Notes: generated by a model from the sequence alone, not told the origin. Positions 47,776 through 59,283 are shown, counted from the stretch's first letter. The stretch is 64,000 bases of DNA from Selaginella moellendorffii (GCF_000143415.4 NW_003314287.1:1257374-1321373); one strand, 5' to 3'. Numbers and translations are program-made.

Positions 47776-48763
47776 AAATAAAGCATGATTATGTTACTTC
47801 CTTACAAAAATAAAGTATGATTATAAATCTATGACTAAATTATTTACAATTCTTAAATTACAAGATATGGTTTTCTATACATAGTCATATAAAGTTTTTG
47901 AAAATATGCTTTAGAGGAATTTGAGTTCATTTAAAAATCTAATAAAGAGGTAAATGTTTTCAAATGTATAGTAGGGATAGTGGGTAGGTTGGGCATGGCC
48001 GACCAACTTGAGGCATAGTCTAGCTCCCGCTTGCGTGCCTGTCCTTGTTCTGCGTCCAGCTTGGGTCTAAGCCCAAGTTCCATTCCATGCTAGCTGGTGG
48101 AGTACCCATATCCTCACGTTAGGCCACCGGTATGCCAAAATAGCGCCAGACTCTGTTTGGCTCCGTTTTGCATGCTGGTCCTGGCATTGGGATGCTGGTT
48201 GCTTCAGGACTATTCCAAGTCGCTCCGGGCTCCTGTCCTTTCGCTCCTTGGGCTATATGCTCGGGAGTTGCTCCATGGTCCGGTTCCATCACTCCTTGGT
48301 GTCACGCTTGGGAGTTTGGCACTGTTCCTTCGTTCAGTGGCCCAAGGCCCTAAACCTCGGGTTCCTATAGACACGTGGCACGGACACGTGGTATGTGACA
48401 CATGGCATCTGTCACGTGGCACAAAGAGGGTTTAGGTTCCGCTTCGTGGTGTTATCCTATGGTAAATCACCATAGGATAAAGGGTCAAAACCACGTGCGC
48501 TACATAAATCCAAAAGTACCTTGAGTATGTATTTTTATTTTCTTCTACAGAATATTACTCTTGTGTTTTGTACACTCATAACCTTCCAAGTGTTAAATTT
48601 ATATTCAAAGGCATAAAGTTACAAAATTCATAATGTAAAACTATTTGTAGATTTCTACAAGAAATAGTGAGTTTTTGTAGCTAATATTTAGCAATGTGAA
48701 AATTTTATAATCTTTATAATATAATTCAGCTTGTTTGTTTCACTTAACTCATTTTAGGAAGAA

Positions 48764-48988
48764 ATGGTGTTTTCTAAAAATATGATATGTGTTTTTTTGA
48801 TGATTTTTACTTTAGTTACAAGTTTTAGAGATGCAAACTTAGGAATTGTACCAGCAAGTAAGCTCTCTAAAGGTGGAATTTTACATCCTTTAGCAGCATC
48901 TTGCTCATGTTCTACATATTATTGTGTCAATCCATACATAATATGTGATTGTAATCCAGGTTGTAGTTGTTTATGTTACTCTTCATAA
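48764..48988 (+). CDS. Secreted cysteine-rich peptide, array copy 4
   Basis: The protein is identical to the other three copies. This is the last unit. Its LTR part has three private changes near 48126-48210, and its 3' flank departs from the others after about 49100 and ends at about 49170. G-boxes start at 48372. Coding sequence is unchanged although the flanks differ, but the array is too young for this to prove selection. Confidence 0.8.
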   Translation: MVFSKNMICVFLMIFTLVTSFRDANLGIVPASKLSKGGILHPLAASCSCSTYYCVNPYIICDCNPGCSCLCYSS

Positions 48989-49159
48989 AAATAAAGCATG
49001 ATTATGTTACTTCCTTACAAAAATAAAGTATGATTATAAATCTATGACTAAATTATTTACAATTCTTAAATTACAAGATATGGTTTTCTATACATAGTTA
49101 TATAAATTTTTTGAAAATATGCTTTAGAGGAATTTGAGTTCATTTAAAAATCTAATAAA

Positions 49160-49535
49160 GTGGTAAATGTTTTATCATGTATATTTTCCCAGGCAGAGCA
49201 AAAGAAGGAACTTAGACGAAATAGAGTTACGCTTAAATTTAGGCATCCAAAGAAGAAAGACTAAACCTAAGCAAAAAATAGTTAGAAATGGTTATAAAAT
49301 AATGTAGTATATAAGTAACACTTAAACGTACTGAAAAACAACTCCCACTCACTATTGTATACATATGCATTGAATTAACTATCTTTGGGGTTTGATACTG
49401 AGTTATATTCTATTCTTTTTTATTTTCTTCTCTTCTTCTTCTATGTTTTTGTCTTTGTTTGTTTGTCACTGTTTTGCAGGCAGGAGTGAGAACGTGAGTA
49501 CAAGTAGAAAAAGCCTTACCTACTTTTGGCAACTA
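49160..49535 (+). repeat. Right arm of the inverted repeat flanking the array
   Basis: The segment matches the reverse complement of 38117-38548. It begins inside the last bases of array unit 4 (AATAAAGTGGTAAATGTTTT) and runs to about GAAAAAGCCTTAC at 49510-49525. It therefore marks a junction between the array and an older repeat. Confidence 0.75.
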
Positions 49536-50329
49536 TGGTAGGATAAACTGTCATTCTTTGGTTTAAAAAATAATTGGGAGAAAATTGTTTATGAATTCCA
49601 AATATGCACAACACTAAGAATAATAAATAGATCTTTTCAGTGATTGTAAAGGCCCTAAGCCTAAACAACACTAAACAAAGGAACTCTTCTTGCAATTAAA
49701 ATGGTTTAATGCCCAAACAACGTAGGAAAGATAGTTTCTCAACTGTCACTAAAGCCATAGAGTATGGGATGAGTTTGAAATTGAAGTTCGGCATACATTG
49801 CCAAAAAACTCAAATTTAAATTGTTTTGTTAATAATTTCTTGAAAAAAATCTAAAAGAATAAGGAATAGAGTTTGTTTGATGTGGAAAACATAATCAACT
49901 ACTCTAGAATTCTTTCTTTCTGAGCAAGTTTTTATTTGGATTTTTAAAGGATACATTTTTTAGCAACATGTCACAATTTTTCTAGGCATATAGAAGTAGA
50001 AAAATTGAGCACCTGTAACTCTTGTCTTCGACTCCAACTTGAGGAAGAGTTTGGGCCTAAAGCTATACCACCATAGTAAAATATTGAGATTGAGATTAAA
50101 TTTATAAATTAAATAAGGAGAAAAGAAAGAAGTAGGGTAGCTAAACCAACTAAATCTAAACAATTAAGTTTTGAGAATGATAAAATTTTGAAACTACCTT
50201 CGATTGCACAAATTTCAATGTTGAAGCTTTAAAATCACCCAACTTCAAAGGTTTACAAGACTATTAGGTTCTAGAAGATTGAGTTTATGATATGGAAAAT
50301 TATTATAACAGATATTGATGATCATATAA
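49536..50329. other. AT-rich stretch left of the gypsy fragment
   Basis: No gene is supported. Given the plus-strand protease-RT remnant that follows, part of it may be decayed gag-protease sequence, but no motif can be assigned. Confidence 0.3.
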
Positions 50330-51130
50330 AAGTTGCATATACATAATTTTTTCTCATCAATCATGCTAAGACTTACTGGTGTTAGGTGTGATATAAAAGC
50401 TATACACACCGTAATAACTAAATATTTAGCTAAGTTGTTAGGATTGAGAGTTAAGAAAATATACCTACATATTTTTAGTTTATTGAAAATAGACAAGTTG
50501 CAAAGAAATTTGTAAATAATGTACCAATAAAAATAATCAAATAGAAAGACTTAGTAATGTTGAAGATACTAAATTTTTAGATGATGTTTGGTATCTTCAA
50601 GAAATATATCCAGGGATACATAATGTTAGATAGAGTTGCATTATATTAAAGTCAAATTTCTAATTGCAAAAGTGCTTCTTGAAGGATTGAGATACTAGAT
50701 TTCTATCTATAAGAGTATCTCAAAGAACATCTAAGAATAAATGTTGAACCTTTTGGGTTTAAGTGATGGAAGAGAAAGTGATAGTGATTAAGTTAAAATA
50801 GGTAATAGTGTTGATTTAGTATCAAGGGAAATCATTGAATTATTAAGGAATTATATTATCTTCTCAACAAATTACTATTAAAGTAAACTTAATGTAAAAT
50901 TTACCATCATACCTCACCTCTTAATTGTGAGGTTGATCATCAAATTGAGATTTCTTTGGGTTCTAAGCCGCCAATAAAGGTTCTATATCATTTGAACATC
51001 AAGAAAAAATTTGAACTTAAGAACCAACTCATAAAAATTCTTGACAAATATCATAGTAAGTCACCTTATAGGGATGGTACTATAAGGATATATATTGATT
51101 ACAAGCTCTTAGACTAAAAGTATAGTGAAA
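50330..51130 (+). pseudogene. Ty3/gypsy protease-reverse transcriptase remnant
   Basis: Near 50400-50460 the plus strand reads HTVITKYLAKLLGLRVK, which fits the stretch after the catalytic DSGA of retropepsins (the DSGA itself is lost). At 50930-51118 it reads VDHQIEISLGSKPP, then KFELKNQLIKIL, then KSPYRDGTIRIYIDYK. That is the canonical start of the gypsy reverse transcriptase (VDH.IEL.PG..PP ... SPY ... R.CIDYR). The spacing is right but key positions and the frame are damaged. Polymerase palm motifs beyond this point are absent. Confidence 0.7.
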
Positions 51131-51289
51131 GTTGTACTAAACTTCATTTGACAATGTAGGAATCAAATATGAGGAGCTAGTGCTTATAAAGGATTTGAGA
51201 GTGTACCAAACTCTCATTCCATAGTGCAATAGGTTTAAAATTTAGGCTTTAAATTCAAGTGTATAATTTACAATAGTTATTAGTGTGGG

Positions 51290-51480
51290 CTTTGGTGGTT
51301 TGAAGGAGTTTATATTTTTAGGAAGACCTAATATATTTAGTTTCATCATTTTTTACTCTACATGCTTTAAGAGACACTTGCAAAAAGGAGACCACTCTAG
51401 AAGATAAGAGCTTAATAAGTATGATTGCTTATTTAAATAATGGAGAGGTCTATTTGAATAGCTCTTTTTCTTGAAAAAAC
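51290..51480 (+). pseudogene. Decayed aminopeptidase fragment (exon 6)
   Basis: The plus strand aligns with exon 6 of the intact aminopeptidase from the [10 protein letters not shown] region through AGAGACACTTGCAAA (RDTCK) to GGAGAGGTCTATTTG, where the intact gene has its exon-intron boundary GAAGAGGTCTGTC. Substitutions are mostly transitions. It overlaps the end of the fragment at 35472-35600 by about 50 bases. After 51480 the match ends and an LTR copy begins. Confidence 0.85.
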
Positions 51481-51496
51481 TTTATAAGCCTCTTGT

Positions 51497-52170
51497 AGTG
51501 CACATGGTTTTCACCCATTATCCTATGGTAATTTACTATAGGATAACTATGGAGCAAAATATAACACTTAAACATGTGTGTAAAGGGCAATAGAGTGAAA
51601 TTAAGTTTTAAAGCCTTAGATTATTAAATTAAGGGAAAGAGCTAAACATTTGAGTTTATAACCAAGGAGTGAATGAATTTGAGCATAAAGTAACTTTCAA
51701 GCATATAGCCAAAAACGAAGAAGTAAGAGCATGAAATGATATTAAAACAATCCTAGAGTATCTAGCATCCCAATGCTAAGACCAAAATGCAAAATGGAGC
51801 CAAATGAAATTTGACATTATTTCAGTATACCAATGGCTTAACATAAGAATATAGATACTTCATTAGGTAGTATGGCATAAATTTTAGGGTTAAATCTAAA
51901 CCAAATGTAAAAAAAGACAAATATGTTGAATTTAAACTTCTAGGAGGTCATCCAATCCAATATTATTTAAATTAAGGACACTTAACCCAAATATCCCAAA
52001 ACCCTTAACTAATTAAAAAAAAAGCACTTTTATTCATAAGCTCTTTCCTTTTATATTTAAACCCTTATGGACCATTATTCCCTTATACATAACATATGGT
52101 TACTTACACATACAGTTAAACTATATTTTAAATTGGACCTTCCCACTATCCCTACTATATATTTGGAACC
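51497..52170 (-). repeat. Decayed LTR copy (minus strand)
   Basis: The reverse complement aligns with the LTR part of the array units end to end: the ATCCTATGGTAATTTACTATAGGATAA palindrome region (51521-51546), AGCATCCCAATGCTAAGACC (51767-51786), AATGGCTTAACATAAGAATAT and CACTATCCCTACTATA (52144-52159). The changes are overwhelmingly C-to-T and G-to-A, and the four G-boxes are lost. It interrupts the decayed aminopeptidase between exons 6 and 7. Confidence 0.8.
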
Positions 52171-52719
52171 CCATAGATGCCTTTATATGAAAGCATGCTT
52201 TTGGCTTTCATCCTAGTCTTAAGAATTAGTCTTTAGAGTAATCATAAAAATTTACTTAATATAAAATGGTGTTAGATTGTGAATTTGGACATAAGAATAA
52301 CACTATCATGTTCAAAACAATATCTATATTCTATAGATATGCTTAACTAGTAATTTAGACACTTTTCCATAAATAGCTTATAGGAATTAACACATGTAGC
52401 ATGATTGTAAGAGTGTATTGGTGGACATGGTAAGCTATTATATAATGAATATTAACTCAACATTAGTAAGTGCAAGTAGTCTTTTATCCTGGACCAAGTA
52501 TGCTCAACAAGAAACATATACAAATGCTTACTTTATACTTATTTAGCATAAATATATATATGATAATCAATTTCTCAACTAATTTGGGTGGAAACTAATA
52601 AAGGGAACAGATAGTACCAATCCAAAAAGGCTCATTAATAGATAAATTTTGATATCTACAATCATATTTAAAATACCTCTACTCAAAAGAACCAAATCAA
52701 TAGAAACACATTGGAATAT
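52171..52719. other. AT-rich intergenic stretch
   Basis: Nothing is recognised between the decayed LTR and the next aminopeptidase fragment. Confidence 0.4.
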
Positions 52720-53650
52720 AATTGTCTTGTAAAAGTGACCACAAGGGGATTGTAGAATGAATAATTCAAAAGCCTTTCCTGGCTGGCAAGAAAGGTAATT
52801 AGAGCTATGCATAAATCTGATCCTCCTCTAAGGAAACAAAATAAGAACAGCAAAATAATATCATCATTTCTCACTGTTGGCTATGTCAAGAAAGTGGGAA
52901 GGAAACTCTCACCAGTGGGAGAATATCTTTGGGATCTTTTAGAAATGGCTGCACTAGAATCACTCTCTAATGTACATTCTTAATGTGCAAAAACCCATGG
53001 AATCGTTTGCCTTTCACACATGCAAAGCCACTATGGAGGAAAAATATTTACACAGAATTACATTAGAGATGGCTTCATTTTATTGGCTCCACCTCTACTT
53101 TTAATGTTACCTTCCCCACTGACTATGACTGGAGAATCAGTTTTATGCTCAGCTAAGCAAACTTAGAGTTAGGCTATGAGATGACGAGTAGATATTCTTC
53201 TATAATCGTTTCTTTCTGCCAGTCTCTGCTGATATGGCCCAACTACTCCCAAAAGAACGAAGAAAACCATCAGCAAGGCTTGGTGATCAAACACAACGCA
53301 AACTAACAATACGCTACAAACTCCGTCACTGCATTTCTCTTCAAAGAAGTTGCTCGACTTGCAAATATACAAACTCAGGTAACCTTGAGCTTCGTAGAGC
53401 CATTTTTTTCAGTCATTGTTTTGCTACTGCGCAATGTCATGGGGTGTGGCTTAACAGTTAGTCCCATACTAGCGTCAGGACGGTAGATTGTGGACTGCCT
53501 CAGCTTTCAATGCACAAATATGGTATGTACCACTCATTTTCGCTTCTCATCGTTGGCTTTTACTAGCATTCGCAAAATGTGTGGAACACAAGATATCGAC
53601 ACCAATGGTCTATAAAATGCCCATTAATCAACAGCTTTCCACGGATACAG
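52720..53650 (+). pseudogene. Decayed aminopeptidase fragments (exons 7-10)
   Basis: Blocks match the intact gene in order: exon 7 end (GGGGATTGTAGAATGAATAA and TCTTTCCTGG-like, 52746-52785), exon 8 at 53222-53379 (SADMAQ with an 18-base deletion of the HALHPN part, then KHNANQ), exon 9 at about 53425-53515 and exon 10 at about 53566-53650. About 430 bases of foreign sequence separate exons 7 and 8. There are stops, small deletions and a lost HP motif, so no enzyme can be made. The end lies about 75 bases from the stop of the convergent, intact cotransporter. Confidence 0.88.
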
Positions 53651-53724
53651 AGTCCCCGGGTGTACAAAATTTCGGCCATAGTAGCAGTGACGAAAAGAAT
53701 GATAGCAGCAAATTCACAGCCATT

Positions 53725-56700
53725 TTACGTGAAGATGGTGATCACGTCTCTCCTGTAGCCACGGACCATTAGCAGCCTGGGAATGCCATCGACGAGGAGG
53801 TCCATGTACTCCATGTAGCAATATGAGGGATGCTTGGGAGGTGGCGGTGGCAAGCTGACCAGCACCACGGCCGCCATTCTCGAGTATCTCATGATGATTG
53901 AGTTGAGCTTGAGGCTGGTGTAGAGGAACTTGTTAACTTGCTGCTCGTTGTAAGAGTGCTGGACCTCGTCCTCGATCGACGCAGCTTTCTTCTTGAGCTC
54001 GGCAGACCTGTGAGCAATCCTCTTCCTGGCCTTGGAGAAGGCCTCCATTGCGTCCTCCCGTCCAGTATCCACGCCACGGTCCTCCTGGTGAGCCTCCCAC
54101 GACTTCATCGTCACCACAATCACCTCGGCTTGCATGCGCAGGTCATACAAGAACTTCTTCACGTCGGCCTTGAGCTCCTCCGCCTCGGTGTCCTCCTCCG
54201 AGATGCAAAAGACTTGAATCTTACAGCTCTCGAAGCTGTCCTTTGCTCGGAGGAGCTGGGAGAGGAGCAGCATGAGGCCACCGTCGCGGACGATCCAGTA
54301 GAGGTCGATGGTTCCATACTGCTTCTGGTATTCGCCCGGCCACTCGTCCAGCCCCTTGACGATCACCACGGCCTTGTTTGCGATGGAGCAGTCGTTGATA
54401 ATGCTTACGAAAACATCGGAGACGCGGCCATGTTGTTCGTCCCTCCAGATCTCAGGATATCTCATGCAGACGATGTTTGGCTTGAGGTTGCCAAGTCCCA
54501 TAGTCTGTACAATACCCCGGAACCCCTCGCAGACATCCTTCGCAATGATCACCTCGGCCACCCCTTCGCAGTTTTTGTAGTCGATGTAAGTTCCAAGTAA
54601 TCGACACGCCTGACGTGCCTCGTCTACCTTATCTATATACTCTCCCTCCGAAATGGAAACGAATATGGACATACCGCGGCCCTTCTTCTTCATGCAGTTG
54701 GCAAAGTCGGCGAGTTTGGGATGGCATGGAACGTCTTGTGGCAAAATCCCCCAAGGCTTGCAAAATATAAGTGGAATGGGATACCAGTTTTTCGGGTGGA
54801 CGTTGTTTGCTGCAGAAGTAACAATAATTTAAAGAGTTTGAAGATAGGAAAAAGCTTACCTCCTAAGGAACGAAGACTTCTTAAAGCAAGCTGAAAGTAA
54901 GCACTTTTAAAACCATCACCCCAGTCTCCTGCTTTGCCTTTCAAGCTAACGTAATAATATATGAGACTTGCCAACGCGAGTGATACAGTTGTGAAAATCC
55001 AGGATATTAAAAACATTATAACTGTAATCCAGATAAACACTGTTACAGGTAACTTCAGTAATTGGTAAAAGTATGTACCTATGCACAATAGAGCACCCAG
55101 GAGCGAAAAGCTCCAGTGATGAAATTTCCACCGAGGACGCCAGCTTGGAGCATCAAGTAAGTCGAGCAAAAGACAGGAAAGATTAACTCCCGCATAGCAC
55201 AAGAGAAAGAACATGGTAATAACGGGAGAGATGAGGTCGAGATCACCAATGATGACGCAGCTTGAACATATGAACATGGTGAAAAGAGTTGCCAAATGAG
55301 GCTCGACCCCGTCTGGTGCCTTGAAATATTTCAAAACTGGGAGTATGTCGTCATTTGCAATAGCAGCTAGCAGCCTTGGCGCACCGGTTAAACTTTGAAG
55401 AGCTGCGCCAAGTGTCGAAAGGATAATGCCAACTTGAACGACTGCGGGAACAGGCCAAGCTAATGTCGCGGTCAGCAATCTAGATAACCAAAAAAAAAAA
55501 AAAGAATTTGTTACAAACATACAAATAGAGTTTTCTCAATGCATACCGATTTGTTAAGAGTTCTTCACGGTTTGCCACAGAGCCAAACATGATAGCTGAA
55601 ATTAAATAAAGACATGTCGTGGAGGCAATGGCTAGCAAAGTTCCCACCGGTATAGAACGCTGTGTATCTCTCAGAGATGCAGAGCGATTGGAGCCAGCCA
55701 TAATACCAGTAACTGCCGGGAAGAAAAGCCCCAGCAGGTCCCTGAAAAACAAAGAAGTCACGCAAAAGATAACGGCGTCCGACAAACAGAAATTAAAAGC
55801 ATGCGATATAGAATTTGACGAAATAGAAAGAAAACGATTCATGCATTCCCTAGCAAACCAGATGAAAAACGCAACGACACATACTCAAAATTCCAGTATA
55901 TGATACCATCTGGCGCAGGAATTCCAGCTCTGTTGGTACGCTGGTACTCGGGACCCCAGTTAGCATGGAGTGTTCTCCATCTGAGGCCCGTCACTCCCGC
56001 TGGACATCACAGATATTAGAACGGCTCAATAAACATTTGATTGCTTACATGGATCACCACGTCGAGGAGCAGCAAAGATACCAATAAAGATGAGGAAAAC
56101 GGATAATAAAACTGGAATAAGAAAAGCCGGGGCCACTCTGTTGATGATCTTCACACCTCCAAAGACGATAAGACATAAGATAATTGTCACAATTACTCCA
56201 TACACTTGAAGGTCATGCAAACTGGGACTTTTTAATATCTCAGGACTCGAGCCTGCTGGAGCTGGTGCTAGTTGTGTCACGCTTTCTGCACATGAAAAAT
56301 CAAGCAAATTAAAAACACGCAAAAGAATAGAAAGGGAACTCTTGAGATTTACTAGCCTTGAAATATGCCGGCCCCAGGAAGAGCATCCAGAAAAGTTTCT
56401 ACTGCACCTAAAATATACCTAAGAAGTGTCCAGTTATGATCGAACAATCAAGGACAGGGGAACACTTACAGTGATCCAGCAACCGCATTTCCAAGGAAAA
56501 AGCAAAGCCCAATACTAATACCGACTTCCGGACCAAGAGCTCGACCAATCAGATAATACGGTCCGCCACCCTATAAACCAGTGCTTAACCAAAAGAAAAA
56601 CTGTCGCAACGCAAAATTTTGAACCTTCATCGCGCCATTGGTGGCTATGGCGCTCAGCGAGATCCCAGTCAAGAATGTGCATAAGCAGCACAAAGAGACG

Positions 56701-57410
56701 AGCACCAAACTCTGTCCAATTCCAGCAAGGCCTACAATCCTGGATATCGTCACCGAATAGCATCACCAAATCTTAATACAACTCGGAGAAAACTTACCAC
56801 GAAAAACGGATGTAGAAAATAATTCCTAGAATGTTTTGAAGACATGGTACAAAGACTCCCATGAGTGTTCCAAGCTTTGCACCGCGAGGCTGAAAATTAA
56901 TTTTTTTCAAGACAAGAACATGAGCGAACAGTGGATTTTCGACGTACCCGAGGACGGCCAAGCGTGATAGCAATCTCTTCTCCAGCCCTGGGACTAAAAG
57001 CTTGTGGTGGCTGCTGGCCTCCCATACTGAGGTAAGACACTTGAGTTCTATAGGACATAGAAAAATTAGAAGCCTTGCACATACCTTTTGAGCCCGACCA
57101 CATCGACGAGCGAATCAATCTCGAAAAGCTCCAGCTTTGTTTCTCTCTCGGTTTGATCAAAAATCTCGTCAGTCGGAGACACCGGCCCATCATCTTGATC
57201 AAAGCGAGCATTTTGACTGGATCTGCCAGTATTGACCGACCTGGCGGATGCGGATTGCGTGAATTCCAGAAAGTTTGCGCACAAGACTTACTTAATCCCC
57301 GCTGGTACTTCCAGATCCACGACATCGAGCTCGCCATTCGCTCGCGGCGATTCCCGCCGCCCGGCCGCATTGGCGTCGTCGGCGTCGCCGCCGCCCTTCT
57401 CCACTCCCAT
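53725..57410 (-). CDS. CCC1: Plant cation-chloride cotransporter (CCC1/SLC12 type)
   Basis: A 13-exon minus-strand model gives 972 aa: 57292-57410, 57085-57240, 56948-57026, 56798-56889, 56625-56739, 56470-56570, 56357-56418, 56049-56285, 55885-55999, 55547-55741, 55079-55479, 54860-55021, 53725-54809. All joins keep frame. The length matches plant CCC1 proteins (about 970-980 aa). The protein couples transport of K+ and/or Na+ with Cl- across endomembrane or plasma membrane. Signatures are [81 protein letters not shown] and the cytosolic C-terminal [15 protein letters not shown] ... [20 protein letters not shown] ... [17 protein letters not shown]. The intron at 56286-56356 has a GC donor (AAG/GCTAGT); the others are GT-AG and 50-143 bp. 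It is divergent from the DUF7796 gene and convergent with aminopeptidase debris. Confidence 0.95.
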
Positions 57411-57935
57411 CGCTCTGATCTAAACCCTCATTCGATCCCGGCCTGGAATGCGCCAATTTGGATCGAGATTACGCGTGAGCAGCTACCTGGATCGCCAGTG
57501 ACAGCAGCTGCGCCGCAAGATCCGACCGCAACAGGGACGCGACCGCGACACGGCAAGGTGCTCGTTCCTAGGGTTTAACAAACATCCCAGAGAAACATCC
57601 TAGGGCACGAACGGCACTGTACGGCCGGATTGAATTTCAAAACCCGCGCGCCTAAAATGTTCTAAGGGCAGAGATCGCAAATGATTCTATTGCGAGGCCG
57701 AATTGGAGGCGTTAATCGCGTCATTCAAGCACGGCCTCTTGATCGTCGGAGATGAAGAAGTATAGCTTTTGGACACAATCGGGAAGAAATCGCGCTAGGG
57801 CAAGAGTCGAGGAGCGATCATCCAGATGATCACAAGCACGAACGGCGCTGTACGGCGTGACCCTTTCTCTTTGCAGAAACGCGCGCGCCTTTAAAACCAT
57901 AAACGTGTGGGCATTGCTCTTCGCTAGGCTAAGAT
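57411..57935. promoter_or_regulatory. Divergent promoter region with a duplicated motif
   Basis: This 525-bp GC-richer spacer lies between the start codons of the cotransporter (minus) and the DUF7796-like gene (plus). The stretch ACGAACGGCNCTGTACGG occurs twice in the same orientation, at 57607 and 57838, each followed within 50 bases by an alternating CGCGCG tract and then CCTAAAA or CCTTTAAAA. The function is unknown. Confidence 0.5.
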
Positions 57936-59283
57936 ATGCGGTCTTCGCAGGGTAAAAGAGTGGCTCCTTTCATCTTGCTCGCCGCGATTTGCCTGGTTTT
58001 CCATGGAGTGGATCGCCCATCGTCCCGGTTGCGATCAACGAGACTGGCCTTCTTCGTCCACAATCAGCAAAGGAATCCTCGCGCACACAAGCTTGCGGTA
58101 TGCGCTGTTTCAGAAAAAAAAACATTGGTGGAATTCTCGTGTTCTTTCAGGATCCCCGGGTCGCAATTTGTCTTGTAGGCGGAGCCAGAGCCTTCGAGAT
58201 CACTGGACCAAGCATAGTGGACCAAATCCTCCACGTCTACGGAAACAATTCGGATGTGTTCCTCCACGCGCCGCTGGACGAGAACACTTACAAGCTCTTC
58301 CTGCTGGGCAGGGGCGCTAGATCGAACAGAAATTCTTCGTCCTCGCGGTTGGCAGCAGCGCGGATCTTCGATCAAACACCCATACCCGAGCTTGATTTTC
58401 GCAAGCAAGTCCTCACATCCGATGGGATTCAAGTAAGCTCTCTTTGCATCGATCTAGGTACTCTGTTTTTAGCTTTGGCCACCTTCTTTCCAAACTTGAC
58501 ATCTCGCAGGGATTACTGCAATATTTCAATCTCGTCGAGGGCTGCTGGGATCTCATCACGAAACACGAACGTCGTCATGGTTTCCAGTACGATTGGATCG
58601 TAAGAACAAGGCTAGATGGCTACTGGAGTGCCCCTATGCCGCCCATCTCCACCTTCGATGGCGCCCACTACACTATCCCATACGGCTCCCAATTCGGCGG
58701 CCTCAACGACAGGTTAGGCATCGGCACTCGCAACTCCAGCCGCATCGCTCTCCACCGCCTCCAATGCCTCGATCGCCTCCACGCAAACGGATTCCAGCGC
58801 CTAAATTCCGAGAGAGCATTCAAGGCGCAGCTCCAAATCACGCACACCAGCGTCCAGCTCAAGAAATTCCCCTTTTGCGTGGTGAGCGCGAAGAAGTACG
58901 ATTGGCCGCCCAGGGAATGGGGCGTGCCTGTGATGACCATGGCGAGCAAAGGACCTCTAAATGGAGCGAAGTGTCGTCCATGCCGGGCGAAGATCAGAGG
59001 AGAGGAAGCTCACGCCATCGCCGAGGCACTAAACAGGGGGTGGAGCTGGAGTGGACCTAACGAAGGGGTGGAGCTTTGCGATGCCACGGGGGACTGGGAT
59101 GCTGACTGGGAGGCTGTCTATGACAACGTGGTTGGTCAGTGCAGTCAATTGGAGAGGTTGCGGGTGTCTCGCCTGGGGACGCTAGACGAGTGTGTGGAGA
59201 GATTGACCGAGTTTGAGAGAATGTGGGGTGAATGGGATGCTCCTTCTCCTGTTAGTATTTGCGAAAGGAAGTTTATAATTTGA
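57936..59283 (+). CDS. DUF7796-like plant membrane-anchored protein
   Basis: The model is join(57936..58097,58151..58432,58510..59283), 405 aa; introns are 53 and 77 bp and phase 0. An N-terminal hydrophobic segment (VAPFILLAAICLVFHGV, residues 9-25) looks like a type II membrane anchor or signal. The lumenal or extracellular part begins with the conserved VAICLVGGARAFEITGPSIV, then FLHAPLDENTYK, GLLQYFNLVEGC, YDWIVRTRLDGYW, GGLNDRLGIG, LNSERAFKAQL and GAKCRPC. This is a plant-specific family I know as DUF7796; its biochemical role is not established, although the DG.W/R.R context and fold hints are glycosyltransferase-like (inference). The length is normal and there are no breaks. Confidence 0.88.

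Larger units (their letters stand above)
44420..49170 (+). repeat. Tandem array of four 1213-bp units, each with a peptide gene
   Basis: Unit starts, taken at CTTGGGTCTAAGCCCAAG, are 44421, 45634, 46847 and 48060; the period is exactly 1213. Units differ at only a handful of bases, for example T/C near 45588/46800, A/G near 47139 and two changes near 48126-48136. The fourth unit ends at about 49170. Each unit has about 540 bp of relatively GC-rich LTR-derived sequence (from TATAGTAGGGATAGTG to the CCACGTGCGC G-box) followed by about 670 bp of AT-rich DNA with the peptide gene. The near identity indicates recent amplification or gene conversion. Confidence 0.95.

Noticed and set aside
53938-54600. 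220-aa plus-strand frame
   Set aside because: Shadow of the large last exon of the cotransporter on the other strand.
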